A stretch of DNA of 64,000 nt. Origin: Catenulispora sp. EB89 (GTDB lineage: Bacteria; Actinomycetota; Actinomycetes; Streptomycetales; Catenulisporaceae). The stretch's first letter is position 1, and every line of letters starts with the position of its first letter. The stretch is taken from NCBI RefSeq assembly GCF_041261445.1, contig NZ_JBGCCU010000014.1:1-64000 (forward strand), read 5' to 3'. The position numbers and the translations under genes are program-made. Positions 34,918 through 43,955 of this stretch are shown here, in pieces. The notes beneath the pieces are model-generated. The model saw only the letters and a program-made list of their open reading frames with translations, was not told the origin of the DNA and made no database searches.

Positions 34918-34992
34918 GCTTGATGCCTTTCGCAGGTCGATATCGCGGCAACACTAGCCTGGTGACTTGTGGGGCTCGCAGTCGGGGCCGGA

Positions 34993-35080
34993 GCGGGCCA
35001 CGGCGGTCGCGCCTCCTCGCGCGGCGGGCCACGGCGGCGGCCCCTCCTCGCGCGGCGGGCGCCGACGGTCGCGCCTCCTC
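34993..35080. repeat. 31-nt tandem repeat, three copies
   Basis: Units begin at 34993, 35024 and 35055, each reading about GCGGGCCACGGCGGTCGCGC plus CTCCTC. They sit between the small membrane peptide gene and the 3' end of the DUF4436 gene. Confidence 0.65.
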
Positions 35081-35960
35081 ACCCCGTCTTCGGCTCCCGC
35101 ACCGAGTTGCGCAGCCAGGACAGTGCCGCGGCCACCAGGCACAGCCCGATGATCATCAACGCCCAGAAGAACACCAGGAAGTCGGCCAGCGTCCCGACCG
35201 GCGGTGTGTTGGGCATGCCGTTGCGGATGCCGGGGATCGCGAACAGTGTCGCGGCCAGTGCCGCCAGCGTCGTGAACTCCACCTTTCGCAGCCGGATCGC
35301 GCGCACGACCATCGCGACGTTCACCACCACCAGCAGGCCCAGCACGGTCATCAGGCCGAAAGCCATGATCAGTACCGAGCTGGAGCGGCGCGCGTTGACG
35401 TCCAGGATCACGTCGCCGGGTGCCGCGTCGGGGGAGACGGCCGGGGTCAGGGCCCAGTCGTCGGAGGAGGAGACCCAGTCCGTCCGTACCGGGACCGGGG
35501 CGCCGTTCTGATCGCGGACGTGCAGGTCCAGGGTGAAGGAGTGGCGGTCGACCGGGTAGGTGTCGGTCTCGCCGACGGCGTCCAGGGTGGCGTCGGACGT
35601 CGGGATCACCTGGCCCGCGGTGTACTGCTGCTTCTTCGCGCCGCCGACGTCGTCGACGAGTACGGACAGTGGCTTGGCCAGCTCGTTGTGCTCGGGGCCG
35701 GCCCAGGAGCCGGTCGGGGTGAAGTTCAGCCGCATCTTGTAGGAGTTCATGACCGGGTCGACCGTCAGCATCGTCGCCTGCAGGGTCAGGCCGCCGTCGG
35801 CACCGGCGCCGCCGACCGGGGCGAAGGTCTCCCGGCGCGCGCCGCCGGAGTGCACGAAGCCGACGATGACGTAGGCGTAGGCCGCCGTGAGTAGGGCCAG
35901 CGCGGCGATCGCGGCCGGGACCCGGTTCCGGCCGCTCTTGGTGGGAGAAGTGCTGGTCAT
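35079..35960 (-). CDS. DUF4436 membrane protein
   Basis: A 293-residue protein with an N-terminal transmembrane helix (AAIAALALLTAAYAYVIVGF), an extracytoplasmic beta domain containing DTYPVDRHSFTLDLHVRD, and three C-terminal helices (SSVLIMAFGLMTVLGLLVVV; LAALAATLFAIPGIRN; FLVFFWALMIIGLCLVAAAL). The YP-D-Y/H region and topology are those of DUF4436, common in actinomycetes and of unknown function. Confidence 0.8.
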   Translation of the reverse strand: MTSTSPTKSGRNRVPAAIAALALLTAAYAYVIVGFVHSGGARRETFAPVGGAGADGGLTLQATMLTVDPVMNSYKMRLNFTPTGSWAGPEHNELAKPLSVLVDDVGGAKKQQYTAGQVIPTSDATLDAVGETDTYPVDRHSFTLDLHVRDQNGAPVPVRTDWVSSSDDWALTPAVSPDAAPGDVILDVNARRSSSVLIMAFGLMTVLGLLVVVNVAMVVRAIRLRKVEFTTLAALAATLFAIPGIRNGMPNTPPVGTLADFLVFFWALMIIGLCLVAAALSWLRNSVREPKTG

Positions 35961-36053
35961 GGCGGCCTTTCTCGGCGGCGAGCAAACGATCTTGATGATG
36001 CTGCCAAGCCGGGAGATCTGCTGCGGTTCGGCACCGTCCGGGCTGCGGTGTTT

Positions 36054-36563
36054 TCACTCGATAGAGGTATGCCGAGCCTCCTGCCACACCTCGCTCTCGA
36101 CGAAGTACGTGTCGAACCGCTCCTGCGAAGCGCGCAGCGTCTCCGGCGCCTCCAACCCGGCCCGCGTCCGCACGACGAGGTGGAAGTAGTCGAAGCGCTG
36201 CACCCCCGGCGTGATCACGATCAGCGCCTCGGCGGTCGAGCCGGCGTGCGCGCCGAAGGCGTGGTTCAGGCCCGGCGGGACGACCAGCAGGTCGCCGGCG
36301 TCCGCGGTCTGCACCGAACTCCCTACCAGGACGTCGAGGCGGCCGTCGAGGATGTAGAAGAGCTCGGAGGAGCCGCTGTGGTAGTGCGGGACCGCGCTGT
36401 CGGCGCCGGTGGCCAGCGCGACGCGGTGGGTGCTCAGCGCGCCGCGCGTGGAGTCGGCGTCGGCGAGCAGGAAGTGGCCGATCGAGGGCAGGTGCTCGGC
36501 CTCGTCGGCGCGGATCAGGACCGGCGGGTAGAGGCCGGGGTTGTCGTCTGCGTGGTTCGCCAT
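36054..36563 (-). CDS. cupin-domain protein
   Basis: A 169-residue single-domain cupin. Motif 1 contains HYHSGSSELFYILDG and motif 2 DLLVVPPGLNHAFGAHAG, giving the His/His/Glu/His metal site. The C-terminal part PGVQRFDYFHLVVRTRAG is common in cupins paired with transcription factors. It may be a small dioxygenase or isomerase, or a ligand-binding protein. The divergent LysR gene starts 75 nt away and probably controls it. Confidence 0.85.
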   Translation of the reverse strand: MANHADDNPGLYPPVLIRADEAEHLPSIGHFLLADADSTRGALSTHRVALATGADSAVPHYHSGSSELFYILDGRLDVLVGSSVQTADAGDLLVVPPGLNHAFGAHAGSTAEALIVITPGVQRFDYFHLVVRTRAGLEAPETLRASQERFDTYFVESEVWQEARHTSIE

Positions 36564-36638
36564 ACGTCCAGCGTCATGCCGCGTCGCACCATCGGTCCAA
36601 CAGATGTTTCCGCTCATGTGCATGGCTACGATCGATAC

Positions 36639-37553
36639 ATGGAGCTCAGGCAGCTGGAACAGTTCGTGGCGGTGGCCGAGGAGCGGCACTTCACCAGGGC
36701 TGCGGCGCGCGTGCACGTCGGGCAGTCGGGACTCAGCGCCGCCATCGCCGCCCTGGAGCACGAGCTCGGCGACGCCCTGTTCGTCCGCAACAACCGGCAG
36801 GTGACGCTGACCGCGGCCGGACAGGCCCTGCTGCCGGCGGCTCGGCGCGCGCTGGCCGCCGCGCAGGACGGCCGCGACGCCGTCGCCGGGGTCCGCGGCG
36901 TGCTGCACGGTCGGCTGCACGTCGGCGCGATCCAGACCTTTGGCGCGGTCGACCTCCCGGCCGCGATCACCGAATTCCGGCGTCGGCATCCGGCGGTGAC
37001 CGTGCGGTTCATGCATGACGCGGCCGGCGCGCTGGCCCGCGCGGTCGCCGAGGCCGAGCTGGACATCGCGTTCGTCGACGGGCCAGTCGATTCGCGGCTG
37101 ACCCGGGTTCCGCTCGGGCGGGATCGGCTCGTGCTGGCCGTCCCGGCCGGGGATCCGCTGGCGCGCGTCGCCGAGATCCGGCTGGACGATCCGGTGCTGC
37201 GCGACCGGGACTTCGTCGCCTATCGGCTGGATTCCGGGATGGAGAGCCAGATCTCGGCGATGTGCGCGGCGTCGGGGCTGGCTCGGCGGGTCGTCGCCGA
37301 GGTGGTGAACCTTCAGTACCTCGTGGAGTTCGTCGGGCACGGTGCCGGAGTCGCGATCCTGCCGCCGGGGGCGATCGGCGAGGCGGCGCGGCAGCGGATT
37401 CGCACGGTCCCGATCACACCCGCGATCCACCGCGACCTGTGCGCGGTCGTGCCCGGCCGACGTCCGCCGACCGGGCCCGCGCAGGCGCTGCTTGACGCCG
37501 CACTGGAAGCAGCGACCGCTACTTCGACCGCTACTTCGAGCGCCGCGCCGTGA
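36639..37553 (+). CDS. LysR-family regulator
   Basis: A 304-residue protein: N-terminal HTH MELRQLEQFVAVAEERHFTR and VGQSGLSAAIAALEHELGD, then an effector domain (GRLHVGAIQTFGAVDLPAAI; FVGHGAGVAILPPGAI). A TACGAT lies 6 nt before the ATG and no ribosome-binding site is visible, so the mRNA may be leaderless. Its 3' end overlaps the convergent ABC permease gene by 23 nt and carries a Thr/Ser/Ala repeat. Most likely target: the divergent cupin gene. Confidence 0.9.
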   Translation: MELRQLEQFVAVAEERHFTRAAARVHVGQSGLSAAIAALEHELGDALFVRNNRQVTLTAAGQALLPAARRALAAAQDGRDAVAGVRGVLHGRLHVGAIQTFGAVDLPAAITEFRRRHPAVTVRFMHDAAGALARAVAEAELDIAFVDGPVDSRLTRVPLGRDRLVLAVPAGDPLARVAEIRLDDPVLRDRDFVAYRLDSGMESQISAMCAASGLARRVVAEVVNLQYLVEFVGHGAGVAILPPGAIGEAARQRIRTVPITPAIHRDLCAVVPGRRPPTGPAQALLDAALEAATATSTATSSAAP

Positions 37554-38300
37554 TCAGCCGCTCCCGGTCGAACATCGGCGCGATGAGCCGGTAGGCCCCG
37601 ATGTCGAGCACCAGCAGCCCGACCGCGAACAGCAGCGCCACGCGGAACGTCGGCGTGATGACGTTGAACGCCATCAGCGCCGTCACCGCCAGCGGCGGCA
37701 GGCTGGCCAGCGTCCCGAGCTGCTGCGCGACCCGCACGTCGTTGGCCCGCACCGACACCGCGAGCCCGGCCCAGATCGCCCAGCCGGCCAGCAGCGGGAC
37801 GAACAGCACCTGCGCCAGGATCCGCGGGCCCTCCAGGGCGACGTCGGCGATCTGCTGGTGCGCGAAGAGCTTCACCATCAGCAGGAAGATGCCGAGCATC
37901 GCGTAGGCGATGCTGACCGCCGGGATGAGGGCGGCCAGAGCCTTGCCGATCAGCAGCTCCTCGCTGCGCACCGGCGTGGTCAGCACCGGCTCCAGGGTGC
38001 CCTGCTCGCGTTCGGTGACGATCGACGTCGCCGCGATCGTGGCCGGCAGGATCACCGGGACCAGCAGCAGGAACAGCATCGTGGAGCCGACGCGGGCGTC
38101 CAGGGCGGTGCGCGAGACGTCGGTCGGCGCGGTGAAGATGTTGATGATCGGGTTGGCCAGGAAGACGATCGGCAGGACCGTCATCGTCCCGAGCACGAAG
38201 CGGTTGCGGCGGTAGTCGGTCACTTCCTTGCGGACCACCGCTCGCACGCGGGTGGCGTCGATGCGGCCGGATCGGACCGCCTGGATCGCTCTGATGGCAC

Positions 38301-38304
<4 letters not shown>
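37531..38304 (-). CDS. ABC-2 type permease
   Basis: A 257-residue membrane protein with about six helices and the ABC-2/NatB signature TSIVTEREQGTLEPVLTTPV after the second helix. It pairs with the ATPase at 38301; the genes overlap by ATGA. Likely an exporter of ions, drugs or lipids; substrate not evident. Confidence 0.88.
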
Positions 38305-39271
<967 letters not shown>

Positions 39272-39275
<4 letters not shown>

Positions 39276-39616
39276 GGCCCCTCCTCGGGCTGACGGTCTG
39301 GTGTCGGGTCGGGCGGTTCGGTGGGTGCGTTCGGTGCGTTCGGTGCGTTCGGTTCGGTGGTGTCGGTGGTGTTGTTCGACTCGGTCGTCTCGGTGGTGCC
39401 AGTCGTCACGGCCGTCTCGTCCTCGTCCTTCGGCGGCCGCCCGCGGCGGGGCATCTTCCCCACGTTCGACGGCAGCCGCCCGGCCTGGGCCAGGGCCTGG
39501 CGCAGCACGTACTCGATCTGTGCCGTGGTGCTGCGCAGCTCGTCCCCGGCCCAGCGGGCCAGAGCGTCGTGGACGGCCGGGTCCAGGCGCAGCAGGATCT
39601 GCTTGCGGTCGGCCAT
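39272..39616 (-). CDS. ribbon-helix-helix (Arc/CopG-like) protein
   Basis: A 114-residue protein. Residues 1-48 (MADRKQILLRLDPAVHDALA, then RSTTAQIEYVLRQALAQ) form a ribbon-helix-helix DNA-binding fold. The rest is a disordered Thr/Pro/Asn tail with NAPNAPNAP from a 9-nt DNA repeat. It lies between the SPFH and ABC genes. It is a good candidate to bind the 16-bp palindrome in front of the operon and repress it. Confidence 0.75.
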
Positions 39617-39630
39617 ACGCGCGCCCGCGC

Positions 39631-40599
39631 CTACTGGTAGAGCGTGCCGGTGTTGACCACCGGCTGCGTGGCCTGTTCGCTGCACAGCACGACGAGCAGG
39701 TTGCTGACCATCACGGCCTTGCGCTCCTCGTCGAGCTCGACGATGCCCTCCTCGCCGAGCTCGGTCAGGGCCGAGCGCACCATGCCCACGGCGCCCTGCA
39801 CCATCCGCTGCCGGGCGGCGACGATCGCGTCGGCCTGCTGCCGGCGCAGCATGACCTGCGCGATCTCCGGGGCGTAGGCCAGCCGCGTGATGCGCGACTC
39901 GACGACCTCGATCCCGGCCAGCGCGACCCGCGCCGCGATCTCCCGCGACATCTGCGAGGTGATCTCCTCGGCGTGCTCGCGCAGCGAGATCTGGCCCTCG
40001 CCGCGCGCGTCGTAGGGGTAGCTGGTGGCGGTGTGCCGGACGGCGGTCTCGGCCTGGATGGCGACGAACTGCACGAAGTCGTCGACCGCGTAGACGGCCT
40101 GCGCGGTGTCCCGCACCTGCCACACCACGACCGCGGCGATCTCGACCGGGTTGCCGTCGGCGTCGTTGACCTTGAGGGTCGCGGTCTCGTGGTTCCGCAC
40201 CCGGGTGGAGACCTGCCGCCGCGTGGTCAGCGGGACGACCCAGCGCAGCCCGGTGGTCCGCACCGTCCCGGAGTAGCGGCCGAACAGCGCGACCACCCGC
40301 GCCCGCCCCGGCGCCACCGGCACCAGCCCGAGCAGCATCACCGCGGCGACGACGATGAGCACGACGTGCGGCGCCGGACCGCCGCTGCGCAGCGCGATGG
40401 CGGCGACGATCGCGGCGGCGGCCACGATCAGCGGGAGCCAGCCGGGCACTTCCCAGGCGGCGTGCTCGGCGATCGGGGTCGCGGCGGCCGGGGCCGGGAG
40501 CGGCGGGATGGGCGAGCCGGGAGGGATCGGTGACCCCGGCGATCCCGGTGTGGTCGGTGGCGGTGGCGGTGGCGGCGGCGTGACGGGGTTGGTGGACAT
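39631..40599 (-). CDS. SPFH/band-7 membrane protein
   Basis: A 322-residue protein. A proline-rich N-terminus is followed by two close hydrophobic helices ([34 protein letters not shown]) and an SPFH domain ([44 protein letters not shown]). These proteins oligomerise at membranes and scaffold other complexes. The RHH gene starts 14 nt after its stop, so it heads the SPFH-RHH-ABC operon and may organise the ABC exporter. Confidence 0.88.
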   Translation of the reverse strand: MSTNPVTPPPPPPPPTTPGSPGSPIPPGSPIPPLPAPAAATPIAEHAAWEVPGWLPLIVAAAAIVAAIALRSGGPAPHVVLIVVAAVMLLGLVPVAPGRARVVALFGRYSGTVRTTGLRWVVPLTTRRQVSTRVRNHETATLKVNDADGNPVEIAAVVVWQVRDTAQAVYAVDDFVQFVAIQAETAVRHTATSYPYDARGEGQISLREHAEEITSQMSREIAARVALAGIEVVESRITRLAYAPEIAQVMLRRQQADAIVAARQRMVQGAVGMVRSALTELGEEGIVELDEERKAVMVSNLLVVLCSEQATQPVVNTGTLYQ

Positions 40600-40653
40600 G
40601 GCAGACGTCTCCTCGAGCCCTGGGTCCCGGTGTTCTCCAAGAAAAACTCTAGC

Positions 40654-40669
40654 AAAGTGATATCACTTT
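40654..40669. promoter_or_regulatory. perfect 16-bp palindrome, RHH operator candidate
   Basis: AAAGTGATATCACTTT is perfectly symmetric, 55 nt upstream of the SPFH start and adjacent to CTAGAGTTT, a possible -10 on the minus strand. Short symmetric sites centred on TGATATCA are typical for ribbon-helix-helix repressors. The A/T content stands out in this GC-rich DNA. Confidence 0.7.
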
Positions 40670-40825
40670 TGGTATCCCGAAGCAGACGCCCTGGTCCGGG
40701 CGCGGTGACTCAGTCCGTTCAGCCGCGCGTTCAGCCACGCCACAGTCGTTCGACTGATGCGGCGCAGTCGCCGTGGTCGGCAGGCTGGCGGCATGTCAGT
40801 GGCACGCCGATCACAGGAGAACACC

Positions 40826-41803
40826 ATGTCCGACAACGTCCCCACGGGCCCGAAGCCCGTCCTGGAGCCGGAGGCGCAGGCCTTCGTCGAGGCCACCGCG
40901 AACCCGCCCTACCTCGCCGACCTCGGCCCGGTCGAGGGCCGCAAGGCGGTGGACGAGGTGCAGTCCGGCGCGGTCGCCAAGCCCGCGGTGGACGAGGAGT
41001 GGGTGACGGTCCCGGGCGGCCCGACCGGCTCGGTGCGGGCGCGGATCGTGCGGCCCGCCGGCATCGCCGGGGAACTGCCGGTGATCCTCTACATCCACGG
41101 CGCGGGCTGGGTGTTCGGCAACGCCCACACCCACGACCGCCTGGTGCGCGAGCTGGCCGTCGGGGCCGGCGCGGCGGTGGTGTTCCCCGAGTACTCGCTG
41201 TCGCCGGAGGAGCGCTACCCGGTCGCGATCGAGCAGAACTACCTCGTCGCACAGTGGATCGTCACCAACGGTGCGGCCCAGGGCCTGGGCGCCACGCGCC
41301 TGGCCGTCGCCGGCGACTCGGTCGGCGGCAACATGGCCGCGGCGCTGACGCTGATGGCCAAGGACCGCGGGGACGTCGCGCTGGTGCAGCAGGTGCTCTT
41401 CTACCCGGTGACCGACGCGAGCTTCGACACCCCTTCGTACCACCAGTTCGCCGAGGGCTACTTCCTGCGGCGCGACGGCATGCAGTGGTTCTGGGACCAG
41501 TACACGACCGATCTGGAGCAGCGCAAGGAGATCACCGCCTCCCCGCTGCGGGCGAGCCTGGAGCAGCTGGCGGACCTGCCGCCGGCGCTGGTCGTCACCG
41601 GCGAGGCCGACGTGCTGCGCGACGAGGGCGAGGCCTACGCGAGCAAGCTGCGCGCGGCCGGCGTGCCGGTGACCGCGGTGCGGTTCGAGGGCATCATCCA
41701 CGACTTCGTGATGCTCAACGCCCTGCGCTCCACGCACGCTGCCGAGGCGGCCATCACCATGGCCGTGCAGACGCTGCGCTCCGCGCTGCACCCGGAGGTC
41801 TGA
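40826..41803 (+). CDS. alpha/beta hydrolase, hormone-sensitive-lipase family
   Basis: A 325-residue cytoplasmic esterase. The oxyanion motif is HGAGWVFGN, the nucleophile elbow GDSVGG, the acid VVTGEADVLRDEG and the histidine GIIHDFVML. It hydrolyses small acyl esters. GGAG precedes the ATG by 7 nt. Substrate unknown; not clearly linked to neighbours. Confidence 0.92.
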   Translation: MSDNVPTGPKPVLEPEAQAFVEATANPPYLADLGPVEGRKAVDEVQSGAVAKPAVDEEWVTVPGGPTGSVRARIVRPAGIAGELPVILYIHGAGWVFGNAHTHDRLVRELAVGAGAAVVFPEYSLSPEERYPVAIEQNYLVAQWIVTNGAAQGLGATRLAVAGDSVGGNMAAALTLMAKDRGDVALVQQVLFYPVTDASFDTPSYHQFAEGYFLRRDGMQWFWDQYTTDLEQRKEITASPLRASLEQLADLPPALVVTGEADVLRDEGEAYASKLRAAGVPVTAVRFEGIIHDFVMLNALRSTHAAEAAITMAVQTLRSALHPEV

Positions 41804-41913
41804 GTGGTGGCGAGCCGGACCCGCTTCCCCGCTGAGCACCTGGCTGAGCACCCGGCCGGGCACCCGGTCGCGGCGGCTCCCGAGCCCGACCGGGACTGAG
41901 GCGAGAGGCCCGC

Positions 41914-42228
41914 GTGAAGCCGCTCGCCGCCAAGCCGTTGCTCACCGAGTGGGCCTGGCAGGCGCGGGCGGCCTGCCGCGGCATGGACGTATCAGTGTTC
42001 TTCTCCCCGCACTACGAGCGCGGGGATTCGCGCAGGCGCCGCGAGGAACGGGCCCGCACTGTGTGCCGGGGGTGCCCGGTGCTGGAGTCGTGCGCGGCGT
42101 TCGCGGTGCGGACCGGCCAGGCCTTCGGGGTCTGGGGCGGGCTCACCGAGGCCGACCGGGGCCAAACGCCCGACACGACCGCCGCCTACCCTGAAACGCC
42201 ACCCACCGACGAAACGGCGCGCCGATGA
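41914..42228 (+). CDS. WhiB-like iron-sulfur regulator
   Basis: A 104-residue protein with the four cysteines of the Wbl family (AACRGMD; VCRGCPVLESC) that hold a [4Fe-4S] cluster, and the turn GVWGGLTEADR. GTG start with GAGAGG 6 nt upstream. The stop overlaps the ATG of the MFS exporter (ATGA), so regulator and transporter are co-translated, an arrangement seen with WhiB7-like drug-resistance control. No AT-hook of WhiB7 is visible at the C-terminus. Confidence 0.93.
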   Translation: MKPLAAKPLLTEWAWQARAACRGMDVSVFFSPHYERGDSRRRREERARTVCRGCPVLESCAAFAVRTGQAFGVWGGLTEADRGQTPDTTAAYPETPPTDETARR

Positions 42229-43835
42229 CCTCCGACACCTCGACCCCCGCCGCCGCCCGGACCCCGGCCCCGCCGTCCGCCTGGTCGCCCCTGCGCCAGC
42301 CGGTGTTCCGTGCGCTGTGGTTCGCGCAGTTCGCCTCGAACGTCGGCAGCTGGATGCAGACCGTCGGCGCGCAGTGGCTGCTGATCGCCAAGGGCGCGGC
42401 GCTGCTGTCCCTGGTCCAGGTGGCCGCGGGGCTGCCGGTGCTGATCCTGGCGCTGCCCGCCGGGGTGCTGGCCGACCTCGTCGACCGGCGGCGGCTGCTG
42501 CTCGGGGTGCAGGGCGGGATGGCCGCGGTGGCGGCGGTGCTGACCGTGCTGGCCTTCGCCGGGCACCTCGGACCCTGGACGCTGCTGGCGCTGACCTTCC
42601 TGCTCGGCTGCGGCGGGGCGCTGAACGGCCCGGCGTGGCAGGCTCTGCAGCCCACGCTGGTCCCGCGCGACCAGCTCCGGCCGGCCTCCGCGCTCGGCGC
42701 CGTGAACCAGAACGTGGCGCGCGCCGTCGGCCCGGCGCTGGGCGGACTGCTCGTCGCCGCGGCCGGCGTGGGCTGGACGTTCGCGTTGAACACCGTCTCC
42801 TTCGCCGGGATCCTGGTGGTGCTGGCGCGCTGGCGGCCGGCCCGGCCGGCGCCGCGTCCGGGGCAGGAGCGGGAGCAGGCGGTGGCCGCGCTGCGGGCCG
42901 GGACCCGGTACGTGAGCCACAGCCCGCGCGTTCGCAGGATCCTGCTGCGCAGCGCGCTGTTCGTCCCCGGCGCCGCCGCTTTGTGGGCGTTGATCCCGCT
43001 GACCGCGCACCAGACCCTGCACATGGGCTCGGCGGGCTACGGCCTGCTGCTGGCCGCCGTCGGGTTCGGCGCCGTCGGCGGAGCCTGGGCGCTGCCGCGG
43101 GTCTCCGGGCACCTCGGCGGCGACTGGACGCTGGCGTTGTCCAACGTGCTGTTCGCCGCGGCGCTGCTGGCCGTCGACTACGTCGCCGACGCGGTGGTCG
43201 CCTTCGTCGCGCTGGTGATCGCCGGCACGGCGTGGATCTGGGCCCTGTCGACGCTGAACGCCGCGCTCCAACTCGGCCTGCCGGCCTGGGTGCGGGCCCG
43301 CGCGGTCGCCTTCTATCTGCTGGTGTTCCAGGGCGGCATGGCGATCGGCGCGCTGGTGTGGGGACAGGTCGCGCAGTGGGCCGGTCTGTCGGCGGCGCTG
43401 GTGTCGGCGGCCGTGCTGCTGGTGGCCGGCGCCGCGACCGTCCGCCTGCTGCCGCTGCGCGACCGGCAGCTCGACACCGACGCCGGCGTCACCTGGCCGG
43501 AGCCGCGCCTGGAGCTCGAGCCGGCGCCGACCGACGGTCCGGTCATGGTGACCGTGGAATACCTGGTCCCCGAGGAGAACGCAGAAGCGTTCCGGCGGGC
43601 CATGGCACGGCTGGAGCGGACGCGCCGGCGGACCGGTGCCACGACGTGGGGCCTGTACCGGGATCCGGAGCAGACCGACCGGTATCAGGAGACGTTCACC
43701 GTCCGGTCGTGGGCGGAGCACATGGCGCAGCACCACGAGCGGTACACCGGCAGCGACCAGGAAGCCGAAGCCGACGCGCGCGCCTTGGCCGAACGGACAC
43801 CGGAGGTGCGGCACGCGCTCATGCAGCATCTGTAG
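42225..43835 (+). CDS. MFS exporter fused to a monooxygenase-like domain
   Basis: A 536-residue protein. Residues ~15-420 form a 12-helix EntS/MFS_3-type exporter with FAQFASNVGSWMQTVGAQWL and RAVGPALGGLLVA. Residues ~435-536 are a soluble ferredoxin-like domain (VMVTVEYLVPEENAEAFRRA; RYQETFTVRSWAEHMAQH) related to the antibiotic-biosynthesis-monooxygenase fold. Fusion of the two is known in the 'transmembrane secretion effector' family. Substrate unknown; coupling with the Wbl gene suggests stress or drug response. Confidence 0.88.
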   Translation: MTSDTSTPAAARTPAPPSAWSPLRQPVFRALWFAQFASNVGSWMQTVGAQWLLIAKGAALLSLVQVAAGLPVLILALPAGVLADLVDRRRLLLGVQGGMAAVAAVLTVLAFAGHLGPWTLLALTFLLGCGGALNGPAWQALQPTLVPRDQLRPASALGAVNQNVARAVGPALGGLLVAAAGVGWTFALNTVSFAGILVVLARWRPARPAPRPGQEREQAVAALRAGTRYVSHSPRVRRILLRSALFVPGAAALWALIPLTAHQTLHMGSAGYGLLLAAVGFGAVGGAWALPRVSGHLGGDWTLALSNVLFAAALLAVDYVADAVVAFVALVIAGTAWIWALSTLNAALQLGLPAWVRARAVAFYLLVFQGGMAIGALVWGQVAQWAGLSAALVSAAVLLVAGAATVRLLPLRDRQLDTDAGVTWPEPRLELEPAPTDGPVMVTVEYLVPEENAEAFRRAMARLERTRRRTGATTWGLYRDPEQTDRYQETFTVRSWAEHMAQHHERYTGSDQEAEADARALAERTPEVRHALMQHL

Positions 43836-43910
43836 CGGATCGACGCGGGGCTGGTCATCAGGGCCAGTCATCGAGGTCGGTCACTCGACGGTAACTCGAT
43901 GCGAACCGGG

Positions 43911-43950
43911 TCTCCCTACCGTGGCCGTGCACAAGGCCGACGTAGGGAGA
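43911..43950 (+). promoter_or_regulatory. 5'-UTR hairpin covering the LuxR ribosome-binding site
   Basis: TCTCCCTAC (43911-43919) can pair with GTAGGGAGA (43942-43950). The right arm contains AGGGAG, the ribosome-binding site for ATG 43956. Inside, GGCC/GGCC adds four pairs. Translation of the regulator could thus be limited unless the hairpin opens. Confidence 0.5.
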
Positions 43951-43955
43951 ACCGC

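Noticed and set aside
41804-41899. Frame continuing after the esterase stop codon (31 residues, GTG directly after TGA)
   Set aside because: No ribosome-binding site; Pro/Ala/His-rich composition with a GAGCACCTGGCT-type repeat; looks like a non-coding spacer, and stop read-through cannot be argued from sequence alone.
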